Source: Streptomyces sp. SID13726 (GTDB lineage: Bacteria > Actinomycetota > Actinomycetes > Streptomycetales > Streptomycetaceae). From it: 64,000 nt of DNA. The position numbers and the translations under genes are program-made. This document shows positions 1 to 8,192 of this stretch, piece after piece; positions within the stretch are counted from its first letter, which is position 1, and every line of letters starts with the position of its first letter. Below the pieces are notes generated by a model that saw only the letters and a program-made list of their open reading frames with translations, ran no database searches and had not been told where the DNA came from. The stretch covers positions 1-64,000 of the forward strand of contig NZ_JAAGLY010000010.1 in the NCBI RefSeq assembly GCF_010548375.1, in the 5' to 3' direction.

Positions 1-861
1 TTCGGCCGCCGCGAGGTCGGCGGCCGGGTCCGGGAGCCCGGCGGCGCGCAGCACGGTGAGGCTCGGGCGGGCGGCGGCGCTCGCGGTGAGCAGGGTGCGC
101 AGGGCCGGTTCGGGCAGGGCCCGGGCCGGGTGCAGGAGTTGGGCGCGCAGTCGCGGAGGTATCCCGCCGCCGTGCCGGGCCGCCCGGCCCAACTCCCGCG
201 CGTACAAGGGGTTTCCGGCGGCCGTCTCCTGGACCGTCCGCAGCGCCGCCGGGGGCAGGTCGGTGCCGAGGTCGGCGCGGACGAGGTGGGCCACCTCCTC
301 GTCCGTCAGGGGCGGTACGGGGAGTTCGAGGGTGCCGGGCGGGCAGCAGCGCAGGCGTCGCGGCTGCTCGCCGTCGGGTACGCGCTCGGCGGCCAGCACG
401 CGGATTCCGAGTCCGTCGAGCCGGCGTACCGCGAAGGCGAGCACCTCGGTGGTCGGGTCGTCCAGCCACTGGAGGTCGTCAAGAGCCAGGAGTACAGGGC
501 CTGTTGCCGACAGGGCGCGCAGGGCGTCGAGGACTCCCAGTCGCAGTGCGAGGCGGTCGCGGCCGGCCTCCGGTTCCCGGCCCCGCAGCAGGGCCGCCTC
601 AAGTGCCGCCCGGGGCTCGGGTGTCAGGGACCCCAGGCAGTGCTCCGGCACCCGCGCGAACAGGTCCACCAGCCCGGCGAACGGGAGCCCGGCCTCCTCC
701 TCGGTGGGCGCGCAGCGCAGGACCGTACCGGGCGCGGCGGCGGTGAGGGCGGTGAGGAGCGTGGACCTGCCGATCCCCGCGGGGCCGTGGAGGAGTACTC
801 CGGGCTCCGACCCGACGGCGTCGAGAAGCGCTCGGCGCCCGGTCAGCGGGTGGGTTCCCAT
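1..861 (-). CDS. LuxR/LAL-type ATPase regulator, N-terminal part (runs off the left edge)
   Basis: The open minus-strand frame starts at an ATG at 861 and is still open at base 1, so only about 287 N-terminal residues are seen. The start MGTHPLTGRRALL followed by a P-loop at residues 26-34 (GPAGIGRST) and a Walker B-like LLALDDLQWLDD is typical of the AAA-type ATPase domain of large LuxR (LAL) or AfsR/MalT-like regulators. The Walker A lysine is replaced by arginine, so ATP binding may be weak. The C-terminal DNA-binding domain would lie outside the window. It is separated from the ansamycin genes by host-type genes and is probably not part of the cluster. Family call is fairly safe; the target is unknown. 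Confidence 0.7.
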   Translation of the reverse strand, partial: MGTHPLTGRRALLDAVGSEPGVLLHGPAGIGRSTLLTALTAAAPGTVLRCAPTEEEAGLPFAGLVDLFARVPEHCLGSLTPEPRAALEAALLRGREPEAGRDRLALRLGVLDALRALSATGPVLLALDDLQWLDDPTTEVLAFAVRRLDGLGIRVLAAERVPDGEQPRRLRCCPPGTLELPVPPLTDEEVAHLVRADLGTDLPPAALRTVQETAAGNPLYARELGRAARHGGGIPPRLRAQLLHPARALPEPALRTLLTASAAARPSLTVLRAAGLPDPAADLAAAE

Positions 862-929
862 GGGGTTCCAGCAGGTCGGAGCATGTGTTCATGACAACTC
901 CGCTGGATCGCGGTTGTCAATGACTCAGG

Positions 930-1283
930 TCACCCCGCCGCGTCGGCCTCCGCCCTGCGCGTCGGCGCCCCCAACGCCCAGAACAGGACGCCGAGAAGCA
1001 TGAACCCGGCGAGCGGGACGGCCTCGGTCAGCAGGTACTTCCAGCGTTCGGCGTGGGTCCAGCCGTCGGGGGCGTAGTCCGCGCCGAACCAGTGGTCGCC
1101 GAGGCCGGGGGCGATCAGCTGGACGCCGGCGAAGAGGACCAGCAGGGTGAGGACCGTGCTGATCGTGCGGGGGAGCGGTGCTCGGTAAGGGCGGGGCGTC
1201 TGCGGGGACGGTACGGGTGGGATCCGGCCATGATCTGCACCACCGCGGGAGGCCACAAGCGGTCCTGTACAAGTCTTGACCAT
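930..1283 (-). CDS. small two-helix membrane protein, hypothetical
   Basis: A 117-residue protein starting MVKTCTGPL, with GGAAAAG a few bases upstream of this ATG; an upstream in-frame start at 1298 is possible. A basic, proline-rich N-terminus is followed by two hydrophobic segments, around ISTVLTLLVLFAGVQLIAPG and VPLAGFMLLGVLFWALG, with a tryptophan-rich stretch (HWFGADYAPDGWTHAERWKY) between them. This suggests an integral membrane protein of two helices. I do not recognise a function. It lies between the LuxR-type fragment and the FG-GAP protein gene, all on the minus strand. Confidence 0.55.
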   Translation of the reverse strand: MVKTCTGPLVASRGGADHGRIPPVPSPQTPRPYRAPLPRTISTVLTLLVLFAGVQLIAPGLGDHWFGADYAPDGWTHAERWKYLLTEAVPLAGFMLLGVLFWALGAPTRRAEADAAG

Positions 1284-1374
1284 CACTTTTCCGCACACTT
1301 GTCCGACCGGGCGGGCGCCGGAGGCAGGACCGGGCGCCGGAGGCGGGACCGGGCGCCGGGCCCTATGCGGGACG

Positions 1375-2526
1375 TCAGGCGCAGGTGCCGGTGAAGACGT
1401 CCACCTCGTCGGCGCTGCTGCTCGCCACCACGAGGTCCTGGACGCCGTCGGAGGTCAGGTCGGCGGCGTCGGCCTCGTAGGCGCCCGCGGCGGTGAGTTC
1501 GGTGACCTCGGCGCCGTCCTGGTAGACGGTGACCGAGCTGCCGCTCAGGGAGGAGACGAGCAGGTCGTCGGTGCCGTCGCCGTCCAGGTCGGCCGAGTTG
1601 ACCGAGACCGGCAGGGCGGGGGTGGTGAGGTCGGTGGGGTCGCCGAAGGTGCCGTCGCCGTTCCCGGCGTAGATCTCCAGGGTGTTGGAGCCGTTGCTGA
1701 CGGCCGCCAGGTCGGTCTCGCCGTCGCCGTCGAAGTCGCCGGAGGTGAGGGAGTAGAGGCGGGAGACGCTGTCGTACTCGGTGACGTTCCCGAAGGTGCC
1801 GTCGCCGTCGCCGAGGGCCACGCTGACGCCTCCGGCGCTCGCCACGCTCGCGGTCGCGATGTCCAGGTCGCCGTCGCCGTCGAGGTCGGTCAGGACCAGG
1901 CCGTGCGGGCGGGACACGGTCACGGTCTCCAACTCCGTGGTGAACGCGCCCGATCCGTCGCCCAGCAGCAGGCTGACCCCGCCGCCGGACTCCTCGGCCA
2001 CCGCGATGTCGAGGTCGCCGTCGCCGTCGACGTCACCGGGGACGAGGGAGCGGGCGCCGGCGCCGACGGTGTACTGCGTGGCCGCCGCGAAGGTGCCGTC
2101 GCCCGCGCCGAGCAGCACGCTGACCGTGCCGCCGTCGAAGTCCGCGGTGGCCAGGTCGGCGTCGCCGTCGCCGTCGAAGTCGGCGATCACGGTCTGGTAC
2201 GGCTTGTCCCCGACGGCGTACTGCTTCGCGTCGGCGAAGGTGCCGTCGCCGTTTCCGAGCAGGACGGAGAGGGTGTCGGTGTCGTTGTCCGCCGCTACGA
2301 CGTCCTCGGCGCCGTCGTTGTCGAGGTCGCCGGTGATCACGTGGCGGGGGTTGTCGCCGACCTGGGGCGCGGTGTCGGAGAGGGCGTAGGAGCAGGTGGC
2401 GTCCGCCGTGGACCGGTCGGACTGGGATGCGGAGGCCGCGGCCACCACTCCGGCGGCCAGGGTCAGGGCGCCTGCGGTGGAGAGGGCCAGGACGTGCCGG
2501 GTCCGGTGCTTCCTGTGCTTGCTCAT
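1375..2526 (-). CDS. secreted FG-GAP/VCBS repeat beta-propeller protein
   Basis: About 383 residues. The start at 2526 is chosen because GGAAGGAC precedes it and it gives a classic signal peptide (MSKHRKHRTRHVLALSTAG, then an alanine-rich hydrophobic stretch). The mature protein has about seven repeats, each with a calcium-binding-like loop such as DLDNDGAED, DFDGDGDAD, DVDGDGDLD, DLDGDGDLD, DFDGDGETD and DLDGDGTDD, the hallmark of FG-GAP/VCBS propellers. Such proteins are exported and often bind ligands or surfaces; nothing shows a catalytic domain. It ends in FTGTCA. Genomic context is host-like rather than cluster-like. Confidence 0.85.
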   Translation of the reverse strand: MSKHRKHRTRHVLALSTAGALTLAAGVVAAASASQSDRSTADATCSYALSDTAPQVGDNPRHVITGDLDNDGAEDVVAADNDTDTLSVLLGNGDGTFADAKQYAVGDKPYQTVIADFDGDGDADLATADFDGGTVSVLLGAGDGTFAAATQYTVGAGARSLVPGDVDGDGDLDIAVAEESGGGVSLLLGDGSGAFTTELETVTVSRPHGLVLTDLDGDGDLDIATASVASAGGVSVALGDGDGTFGNVTEYDSVSRLYSLTSGDFDGDGETDLAAVSNGSNTLEIYAGNGDGTFGDPTDLTTPALPVSVNSADLDGDGTDDLLVSSLSGSSVTVYQDGAEVTELTAAGAYEADAADLTSDGVQDLVVASSSADEVDVFTGTCA

Positions 2527-2722
2527 GGGCGGGTGGAGGTCCTTCCGTGGACGGTCGGCGGCGGACGGCACCGGGGTGGCACCGGTCGCCGCCGACGGCG
2601 GGCGGTTTCCCGTCAGAGCAGGGGAACTTAGGAGCCCGGGCTGTGATTCACGTGTCACGGGACCGTGGTTTCGCACAGGGAATGCGGGTTTCGCGTGGAG
2701 AAAGTCGGTCGGGCTCGGTGGG

Positions 2723-3244
2723 TCATGCCGTGGGGAGTTCGGCGCGCAGGGTGTCGCGCAGGTGGCGCAGGTCGTCCGCGGGGCGGCCCAGGCCGTTGAG
2801 GCGCAGTCGGGCCGCCTCCGTGCGGGCGACGGGGTGGACCGTGAAGGCCAGGTTCAGCGAGGTGCGGAGCATCCACAGGTCGTAGGCGAGGAGACAGGCC
2901 GCGCGGGTCCGGGCCGCCGCCAGGTCCGGGTCGGGGAGCCGCAGGTCCTGGAGCCGGGTCCGCAGCCGGTGCAGCGCGATGCTCTGCCGCCCGCAGTCCC
3001 GGGCGGTGCCGCGCGACACGGGACCGGGTTCACCGCACGCGGCGACCGCCTCGTCGGCGGGGGTCTGCGCGGCTACGGCCTCGTCCAGGACGGCGATCAG
3101 GGCTTTCAGCTGGTCGCGGCGGGAGGGGTGGGTGGGGTCGGCGGGGCCGCCGGGGCCGGTGGGGGGTGGTCTGCGGGGTGGACGGAGGCGGCGACGGAGG
3201 TGGCGACGGAGGGCGGTCAGCCAGGGGGTGGGGAGGGTGGGCAT
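2723..3244 (-). CDS. hypothetical arginine-rich protein
   Basis: 173 residues from the ATG at 3244 (MPTLPTPWLTALRRHL). The first 50 residues are rich in Arg and Pro; the rest is predicted helical with many Ala, Leu and Arg and one Trp-containing segment (CLLAYDLWMLRTSLNLAF). No motif or family is recognised. A GAAGAG before the start is a plausible weak ribosome site. The same frame is open upstream to 3532, but that part looks like non-coding arginine/proline-rich translation. Confidence 0.45.
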   Translation of the reverse strand: MPTLPTPWLTALRRHLRRRLRPPRRPPPTGPGGPADPTHPSRRDQLKALIAVLDEAVAAQTPADEAVAACGEPGPVSRGTARDCGRQSIALHRLRTRLQDLRLPDPDLAAARTRAACLLAYDLWMLRTSLNLAFTVHPVARTEAARLRLNGLGRPADDLRHLRDTLRAELPTA

Positions 3245-3654
3245 GGGGGCTCTTCGGGGTCGGCGTTGGAGGGGGCGGGGCGGGGTGCCTGCCGGCGTCC
3301 GAGCGGCGCGTTCCTCCAGTGTGCGCCTCGCTCTCCGACCCGGATCCGCCGTGGTGAGGCTTGATCGGGTGTTCCCAGGGGTAGTTCTCCTCCCCCGGGA
3401 GTAGCGGGAGAGCGGTCTCTCGTCCTGGGGAGGCAGGGCAGGTGTCTCCGTGGGCACGATGTGCGGCGGACCTGTGCGGGACAGGCTGGTTGGTGTCGGG
3501 GAACAGATGTCCAGGCCCGAGGAGGGCGTCATGAACCGTCAGACCCGTGTTCGCGTCATCCGTCGGCCCTCCTCCCGTGACCCGCGGCTGCCGGACATCG
3601 ACCGCAGGACACCGTCGGGGCGACTCCTGCCGTATTGATGGGGACCGCGACCGG
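3245..3654. other. intergenic stretch, mostly unassigned
   Basis: About 410 bases between the hypothetical protein gene and the STAS-ANTAR gene. No RNA gene or strong hairpin was recognised. The only candidate coding signal is the small plus-strand frame at 3531-3638, listed separately. Confidence 0.4.
3531..3638 (+). CDS. possible 35-residue small protein
   Basis: A short plus-strand frame starting MNRQTRVRVIRRPSSRDPRL and ending SGRLLPY. Its main support is a very good ribosome binding site: GAGGAGGGCGTC runs straight into the ATG. The peptide is basic, with no transmembrane or signal sequence and no recognised family. It overlaps nothing and lies in a gap between two minus-strand genes. 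It may be a real small ORF or chance. Confidence 0.25.
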   Translation: MNRQTRVRVIRRPSSRDPRLPDIDRRTPSGRLLPY

Positions 3655-4332
3655 TCAGTGCAGGCACCGGTCGATCGCCGTCCGCAGGGCCGCCCGGAGT
3701 TCCGGCGAGGGGCGCGGCCCGCTGTCGCCGACGTCGGCCGTGACCATCGCCGCGACCTTGCGCAGCTTGGTGTTGGAGAGCTGGGAGGCCTCGCGCAGCA
3801 CGTTCCACGCCTGCTCGGAAGAACAGGTGTGGGTGGCCATCAGAATCCCGCGGGCCTGGTCTATGACCGGCCGGGTGACGATCGCCCGGCGCAGTTGCGC
3901 GACCTCCGTGCGCAGCAGGTCCAGCTGCTCCGCGTGCTCCAGGACGGCCACGGAGGGCGCGGGCTCCGGAGGGGAACCGGGAGCCGCGCTGTGCAGCGGG
4001 TCGTCCGTGTCGAGGCCCGCCATCTCCAGGACGCGGCGCGGCTGTCCGTTGAAGCGGGTCGCCCGCACCGGCACCCGGTTGCAGTGCCCGTAGCTGTCGA
4101 GCAGCTCCAGGAACTGAAGCCCCGCCGTGTCCATGAAGAACACCCCGACCATGTCCACATCGACCCGGCTGGTCCCGTCCGGCAGTTCGGACAGGCTCCT
4201 GGCCAGGGTGTCCGCGCAGCCGTGCACCAGCTCCCCGCGCGGGACGAGCACGGCACGGTCCTCGACCGTCCGGCCGTCGATGGTCAGGGTGTTCAGTCGC
4301 CCTGCGAGCGATGTGTGTGCCGCTGAGCCCAT
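3655..4332 (-). CDS. STAS-ANTAR domain regulator
   Basis: 225 residues from the ATG at 4332, which has GAGGCGGAC directly before it; a GTG at 4362 is an alternative start. The N-terminal half (LNTLTIDGRTVEDRAVLVPR ... DMVGVFFMDTAGLQFLELLD) resembles a STAS or anti-sigma-factor-antagonist fold. The C-terminal half (LLRTEVAQLRRAIVTRPVID, QARGILMATHTCSSEQAWNV) matches the ANTAR RNA-binding domain, with the typical ID-QA-G-M core. ANTAR proteins act as antiterminators; a STAS-ANTAR pair suggests a partner-switch signal controlling RNA binding. It is divergent from the MEDS/HATPase gene at 4779, a plausible functional partner. Confidence 0.8.
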   Translation of the reverse strand: MGSAAHTSLAGRLNTLTIDGRTVEDRAVLVPRGELVHGCADTLARSLSELPDGTSRVDVDMVGVFFMDTAGLQFLELLDSYGHCNRVPVRATRFNGQPRRVLEMAGLDTDDPLHSAAPGSPPEPAPSVAVLEHAEQLDLLRTEVAQLRRAIVTRPVIDQARGILMATHTCSSEQAWNVLREASQLSNTKLRKVAAMVTADVGDSGPRPSPELRAALRTAIDRCLH

Positions 4333-4362
4333 GTCCGCCTCGCTGCTCCCCACAGTCGTCAC

Positions 4363-4778
4363 GACATCGAGTCACCGGTCCCCCCCGAACCGCGGCGGTG
4401 AACGTGACCGCCCGGGATCCGGCGATGCTGGAGTGCGCCTGCCCGCCCCGCCGAGGACTACACCCGGCGCATCGGGGAATGACGCGGGCCCGCCGGGGGT
4501 AAACGCGGTCTCGTCGGGACGAGTGCCTGTGTCGGGACGAGTGCCCGCGGCAGGACGGGCGACCGTGTCGGGATGAGTGCCTGTGTCGGCACGGACGACC
4601 GCGTCGGGACGAGCGCCCGCGTCGCGCGTCGATCGCACAGTCGGCGCGGGAGACTTTTCGGGAGGGGAGACGTATCGGAACAGAGACCGTCCGAGCAACA
4701 GTGGGGAGTCGGTGTGGACCTTCGGCACCAGGCGCCGCGGCGCGGGCCTTCGGCGAACCGCGACGGGGTGAACCCGCC
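4363..4778. other. divergent intergenic region with tandem repeats
   Basis: About 416 bases between the divergent STAS-ANTAR and MEDS/HATPase genes, presumably holding promoters for both. Its notable content is the 18-bp tandem repeat at 4513-4620. A minus-strand frame covers most of it (4372-4728) but encodes only arginine/proline/aspartate repeats from the DNA repeat, so I do not call it a gene. Confidence 0.5.
4513..4620. repeat. six 18-bp tandem repeats
   Basis: Six consecutive units of exactly 18 bp with consensus TGTCGGGACGAGTGCCTG, each differing at a few positions. Unit 2 (4531-4548), unit 4 (4567-4584) and unit 6 (4603-4620) are closest to the consensus. The array sits in the upstream region shared by two divergent regulatory genes. 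Confidence 0.85.
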
Positions 4779-5720
4779 GTGAGCGCCGGACACTTCGCGC
4801 ACCCCGCCCTGTTCTACCGCGACGAGCGGGAGTACCTCGCCGGCGTCGTGCCCTTCGTGCGCAAGGCGCTCGCCGCCGGGGAACCGGTGACCGTGGCCGT
4901 GCCCACCGAGAACCTCCGGCTGCTGCGCGAGGAGATCGGCGCCGACGACGCCGTACGCTTCCTCGACATGCGGGAGGCCGGGCGCAACCCCGGCCGGATC
5001 ATCCCCGGTGTGCTGCGCGCCTTCGCCGACGTCCAGCCGCCCGGCACCCCGGTGCGGATCGTCGGCGAACCGGTCTGGGCCGGGCGCACCGCCGCCGAGT
5101 ACCCCGCCTGCGTCCAGCACGAGGCCCTGATCAACGCCGCCTTCCAGGGCCGTACGGCGACGATCCTGTGCCCGTACGACACCCGCCGCCTCGATCCCCG
5201 GGCCGTCGCGGACGCCCACGCCACCCATCCCGTGATCGTCGACGCGGGTTCCGGGCGGGAGCGGGACAGCGACGCCTACGACCCCGAGGGCGTGATCGCG
5301 CGCTACAACACCCCCTTGCCGCCCGAGACGGACGCCCTTTCCGCCCTCCCCGCCCTCTCCGTCACCTTCGCCGCCGAGGAACTCGGCGAGGTCCGGCACC
5401 TCGCCGTCGGCGAGGGCGCGCGGCACGGACTCGGCCGGCCGCGCCTCGACGACCTGGCGCTGGTCGTCGCCGAGCTGACCACCAACAGCGTGGTGCACGG
5501 CGGCGGTTCGGGCACGCTGCGGGTGTGGGCGGCGGACGGGCACGTGCTGTGCGAGGTGCGCGACAAGGGGCACCTCACCGACCCGCTGGCCGGGCGCAGA
5601 CCGCCCGTCCGGGACCGGTGCGGCGGACGCGGCCTGCTGATGGTCAACCTCCTCGCCGACCTCGTCCGCGTCCACACCGGGCCCGAAGGCACCACCGTCC
5701 GCTGCTGGTTCGCCCGCTGA
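4779..5720 (+). CDS. MEDS domain and HATPase anti-sigma-type regulator
   Basis: 313 residues from a GTG at 4779 (VSAGHFAHPALFYRDEREYL); a longer frame begins at a GTG at 4701. Residues 1-150 match the MEDS domain (HPALFYRDEREYLAGVVPFV, then AGEPVTVAVPTEN), a sensory fold found with anti-sigma kinases. The C-terminal part is a HATPase of the RsbW/SpoIIAB type, with an N-box (LALVVAELTTNSVVHGGG) and G-boxes (CEVRDKGHLTDPL, GGRGLLMVNLLAD). Such proteins bind and phosphorylate antagonists. The neighbouring STAS-ANTAR protein is a natural candidate partner. Confidence 0.85.
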   Translation: MSAGHFAHPALFYRDEREYLAGVVPFVRKALAAGEPVTVAVPTENLRLLREEIGADDAVRFLDMREAGRNPGRIIPGVLRAFADVQPPGTPVRIVGEPVWAGRTAAEYPACVQHEALINAAFQGRTATILCPYDTRRLDPRAVADAHATHPVIVDAGSGRERDSDAYDPEGVIARYNTPLPPETDALSALPALSVTFAAEELGEVRHLAVGEGARHGLGRPRLDDLALVVAELTTNSVVHGGGSGTLRVWAADGHVLCEVRDKGHLTDPLAGRRPPVRDRCGGRGLLMVNLLADLVRVHTGPEGTTVRCWFAR

Positions 5721-5730
5721 CCCGGGCGGT

Positions 5731-5779
5731 GTCAGGGGGGACTCAGGGGCTCCCGGACACCGCCCGGCGCGCCTACGGT
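5731..5779 (+). promoter_or_regulatory. SARP-type direct repeat and promoter of the rifI-like operon
   Basis: TCAGGGG at 5732-5738 is repeated as TCAGGGG at 5743-5749, so the unit recurs every 11 bp with a 4-bp spacer. A -10-like TACGGT lies at 5774-5779, 24 nt after the repeat, and the start codon of the dehydrogenase gene 35 nt further on. The same layout occurs before the flavin oxidase gene at 9600. SARP regulators bind heptamers with this periodicity. Confidence 0.65.
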
Positions 5780-5814
5780 CGTGACGTCCCGGCCGCGGCG
5801 GAGAACGGGGAGAC

Positions 5815-6702
5815 ATGGACGCCGTACGCAACGAGATGGACGCCGTACGCATCGAACAGGCAGCCGCGCGACCCCCCGAGCGGCCGGTCCGGCACCTTGA
5901 GCGGCCGGCCGCGGACGCCCCGCACATCACCGGCACCACACGCCTGTACGCCGTGCTCGGCGACCCGGTGCGCCAGGTCCGCGCGCCCGCGCTGCTCAAC
6001 CCCGTGTTCGCGCGGCTCGGGCAGGACGCGGTTCTGGTGCCCGTCGAGGTGGGGGCGGCCGAACTGCCGTACGTGATGCGCGCCTTGACGGCCGTACGCA
6101 ATCTGGACGGGCTCCTCGTCACCGTGCCGCACAAGCAGGCGTGCCACCAACTCGCCGACTCCGTCACCGAGTCCGCCGCGCTCAGCGGGTCGGTCAACGC
6201 GCTGCGGCGGCGGCCCGACGGCGGCTGGGAGGGCGCCAACTTCGACGGCGAGGGGTTCGTACGGGCCCTGCGCGGCGCCGGACACGAACCGCGCGGCACG
6301 ACGGTGTGCCTCGCCGGGGCCGGTGGTGCCGGGTCGGCGATCGCGGTGGCCCTGCTGCGGGCCGGCGCGCACCTCACCGTGTGGGACGCCGACGGGCCCC
6401 GCGCGAGCGCCCTCGCCGCCCGGCTCGCCCCGCACTTCCCGGACCGGATCACCGCCGCCCCCGGGCACCTCGACGCCCGGCTCGCCGTCAACGCCACCCC
6501 GATGGGCCTGCGCCCCGAGGACCCGCTGCCCTTCAACCCGGCCGCGCTCGCGGCGGGTACGACCGTCGCCGACATCATCATGAAACCGCGCGAGACGGCA
6601 CTGCTGCGGGCCGCCGCCGAGGCCGGCCTTCCGGTGCTGTACGGGGAGCCGATGCTGGCCGAACAGATCGCGCTGTACGAGGAGTTCTTCCAGCTCGGCT
6701 GA
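5815..6702 (+). CDS. rifI: aminoshikimate/shikimate dehydrogenase-like protein (RifI type)
   Basis: 295 residues, with GGGGAG five bases before the ATG. From about residue 42 the protein is a shikimate dehydrogenase: YAVLGDPVRQVRAPALLNPV binding loop, LLVTVPHKQA with the catalytic lysine, SGSVNALRR, NFDGEGF, then a Rossmann GAGGAGS motif and VNATPMGL. The family reduces 3-dehydroshikimate or its amino analogue. In rifamycin-type clusters RifI is linked to aminoshikimate/aminoquinate metabolism beside the AHBA pathway. The first 40 residues are an extra, charged extension containing a near-duplicate MDAVR. It is followed 77 bp later by the aminoDAHP synthase. The symbol is assigned by homology to rif. 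Confidence 0.8.
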   Translation: MDAVRNEMDAVRIEQAAARPPERPVRHLERPAADAPHITGTTRLYAVLGDPVRQVRAPALLNPVFARLGQDAVLVPVEVGAAELPYVMRALTAVRNLDGLLVTVPHKQACHQLADSVTESAALSGSVNALRRRPDGGWEGANFDGEGFVRALRGAGHEPRGTTVCLAGAGGAGSAIAVALLRAGAHLTVWDADGPRASALAARLAPHFPDRITAAPGHLDARLAVNATPMGLRPEDPLPFNPAALAAGTTVADIIMKPRETALLRAAAEAGLPVLYGEPMLAEQIALYEEFFQLG

Positions 6703-6779
6703 GGCCCGCCTGCGATGGTGGGCCCCCGGTTACCGTCGAGTGGCCCGGTGCCGGGTCCGCGCTGCCTACCGTCCTGCCC

Positions 6780-8177
6780 ATGCCTCCACTCATACAGACC
6801 ACCGGACGCACCACCGGCGGCGCCCCGGCCGCCGTACTGCCCGCCGCCGTGGCCGCACGGGTCGACGACGCGCTCGCCAGGCCCGCCGCCCAGCAGCCCG
6901 CATACCCGGACCCGGCACGGGTCGACGAGGTGCGCTCCGCCCTGCGGCGGCTGCCCTCGCTGGTCCTGCCCGGCGAGGTCGACCGGCTGCGCCGGCGCCT
7001 CGCCGACGTCGCCCACGGACGGGCCTTCCTGCTGCACGGCGGGGACTGCGCCGAGACCTTCGAGAGCAACACCGAGGACCATGTGCGGGCGAACATCCGC
7101 ACCCTGCTCCAGATGGCCGTCGTCCTGACCTACGGCGCGAGCCTGCCCGTGGTGAAGGTCGCGCGGATCGCCGGGCAGTACGCCAAGCCCCGTTCCAAGC
7201 CCGCCGACGAACTCCAACTCCCCGTCTACCGCGGCGACATCGTCAACTCCGCCGAACCGACCCCGGCCGCCCGGGTCGCCGACCCCGGCCGGATGCTGGA
7301 GGCGTACGCCCACGCCGGCGCGAGCCTCAACCACGTCCGCGCGATGACCGAGTCCGGCCTCGCCGACCTGAGCCGGGTCCAGGGCTGGAACCAGGACTTC
7401 ATCCAGGCATCCCCGGCCGGGGAGCGCTACCGCGCGCTGGCCGCCGAGATCGACAGCGGGCTGCGCTTCATGAAGGCCTGCCGCGCCGACCACCGCGCCC
7501 TGCACACCACCGAGGTCTACGCCTCCCACGAGGCACTGCTCCTCGACTACGAGCGGGCCCTGCTGCGGGACGTCCCCGACGAGGACGGCGGCTCGGCGCT
7601 GTACGGGCTGTCCGGGCACTTCCTGTGGATCGGCGAGCGCACCCGTGACCTCGACGGCGCCCACATCGCGCTCGCCGCGCAGCTCGCCAACCCGGTCGGG
7701 CTGAAGATCGGGCCGGGCACCGCGCCCGAACTCGCCGTCGAGTACGTCGAACGCCTCGACCCCGACCGGGTCCCGGGCCGGCTCACGCTGATCTCCCGTA
7801 TGGGGCGCGAGCGGGTCCGGGACGTCCTGCCGGGGATCGTGGAGAAGGTCACCGCGCTGGGGCACCGGGTGGTGTGGCAGTGCGACCCGATGCACGGCAA
7901 CACGCATGAGACCGCCAGTGGTTACAAGACCCGGCACTTCGACGACATCGCCGACGAGGTGCGGGGGTTCTTCGAGGTGCACCGGGAGCTGGGGACGCAT
8001 CCTGGTGGGCTGCACGTGGAGTTGACCGGGGATCCAGTCACCGAGTGCCTCGGCGGGGCGTGCGAGCTGGACGACTCTTCGCTCGTGGCCCGGTACGAGA
8101 CGTTGTGCGATCCCCGGTTGAATCCTGAGCAGTCCGTGGAACTCGCCTTTCTTGTCGCCGAGTTGATGAGGGGGTGA
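6780..8177 (+). CDS. rifH: type II (amino)DAHP synthase
   Basis: About 465 residues from the ATG at 6780 (MPPLIQTTGRTTGG). It is a plant-type class II DAHP synthase: FLLHGGDCAETF, VVKVARIAGQYAKPR, GDIVNS, LSRVQGWNQDFI, GLSGHFLWIGERTR, NPVGLKIGP, VVWQCDPMHGNT and HVELTGDPVTECLGG, covering the metal- and substrate-binding motifs. In AHBA pathways the RifH homologue condenses phosphoenolpyruvate with imino-erythrose 4-phosphate to aminoDAHP. From sequence alone the amino-specific enzyme cannot be told from primary-metabolic DAHP synthase, but its place after a RifI-like gene and inside an AHBA cluster favours the amino role. No strong ribosome site is seen. Confidence 0.85.
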   Translation: MPPLIQTTGRTTGGAPAAVLPAAVAARVDDALARPAAQQPAYPDPARVDEVRSALRRLPSLVLPGEVDRLRRRLADVAHGRAFLLHGGDCAETFESNTEDHVRANIRTLLQMAVVLTYGASLPVVKVARIAGQYAKPRSKPADELQLPVYRGDIVNSAEPTPAARVADPGRMLEAYAHAGASLNHVRAMTESGLADLSRVQGWNQDFIQASPAGERYRALAAEIDSGLRFMKACRADHRALHTTEVYASHEALLLDYERALLRDVPDEDGGSALYGLSGHFLWIGERTRDLDGAHIALAAQLANPVGLKIGPGTAPELAVEYVERLDPDRVPGRLTLISRMGRERVRDVLPGIVEKVTALGHRVVWQCDPMHGNTHETASGYKTRHFDDIADEVRGFFEVHRELGTHPGGLHVELTGDPVTECLGGACELDDSSLVARYETLCDPRLNPEQSVELAFLVAELMRG

Positions 8178-8192
8178 CGTCCCGCCGTGGGG

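Noticed and set aside
1276..2631. Plus-strand frame of 451 codons opposite the FG-GAP gene
   Set aside because: Its Gly/Val repeats are the complement of the Asp-rich calcium loops of the FG-GAP protein; no independent coding evidence.
4372..4728. Minus-strand frame with TGTRPD repeats as a possible repeat protein
   Set aside because: The repeat arises from the 18-bp DNA array; no ribosome site or signal peptide, and it occupies a promoter region.
4458..8015. Minus-strand frame of 1185 codons opposite the dehydrogenase and DAHP synthase genes
   Set aside because: It is a high-GC shadow: glycine/valine/glutamate-rich translation without motifs, while the plus strand encodes clear enzymes.
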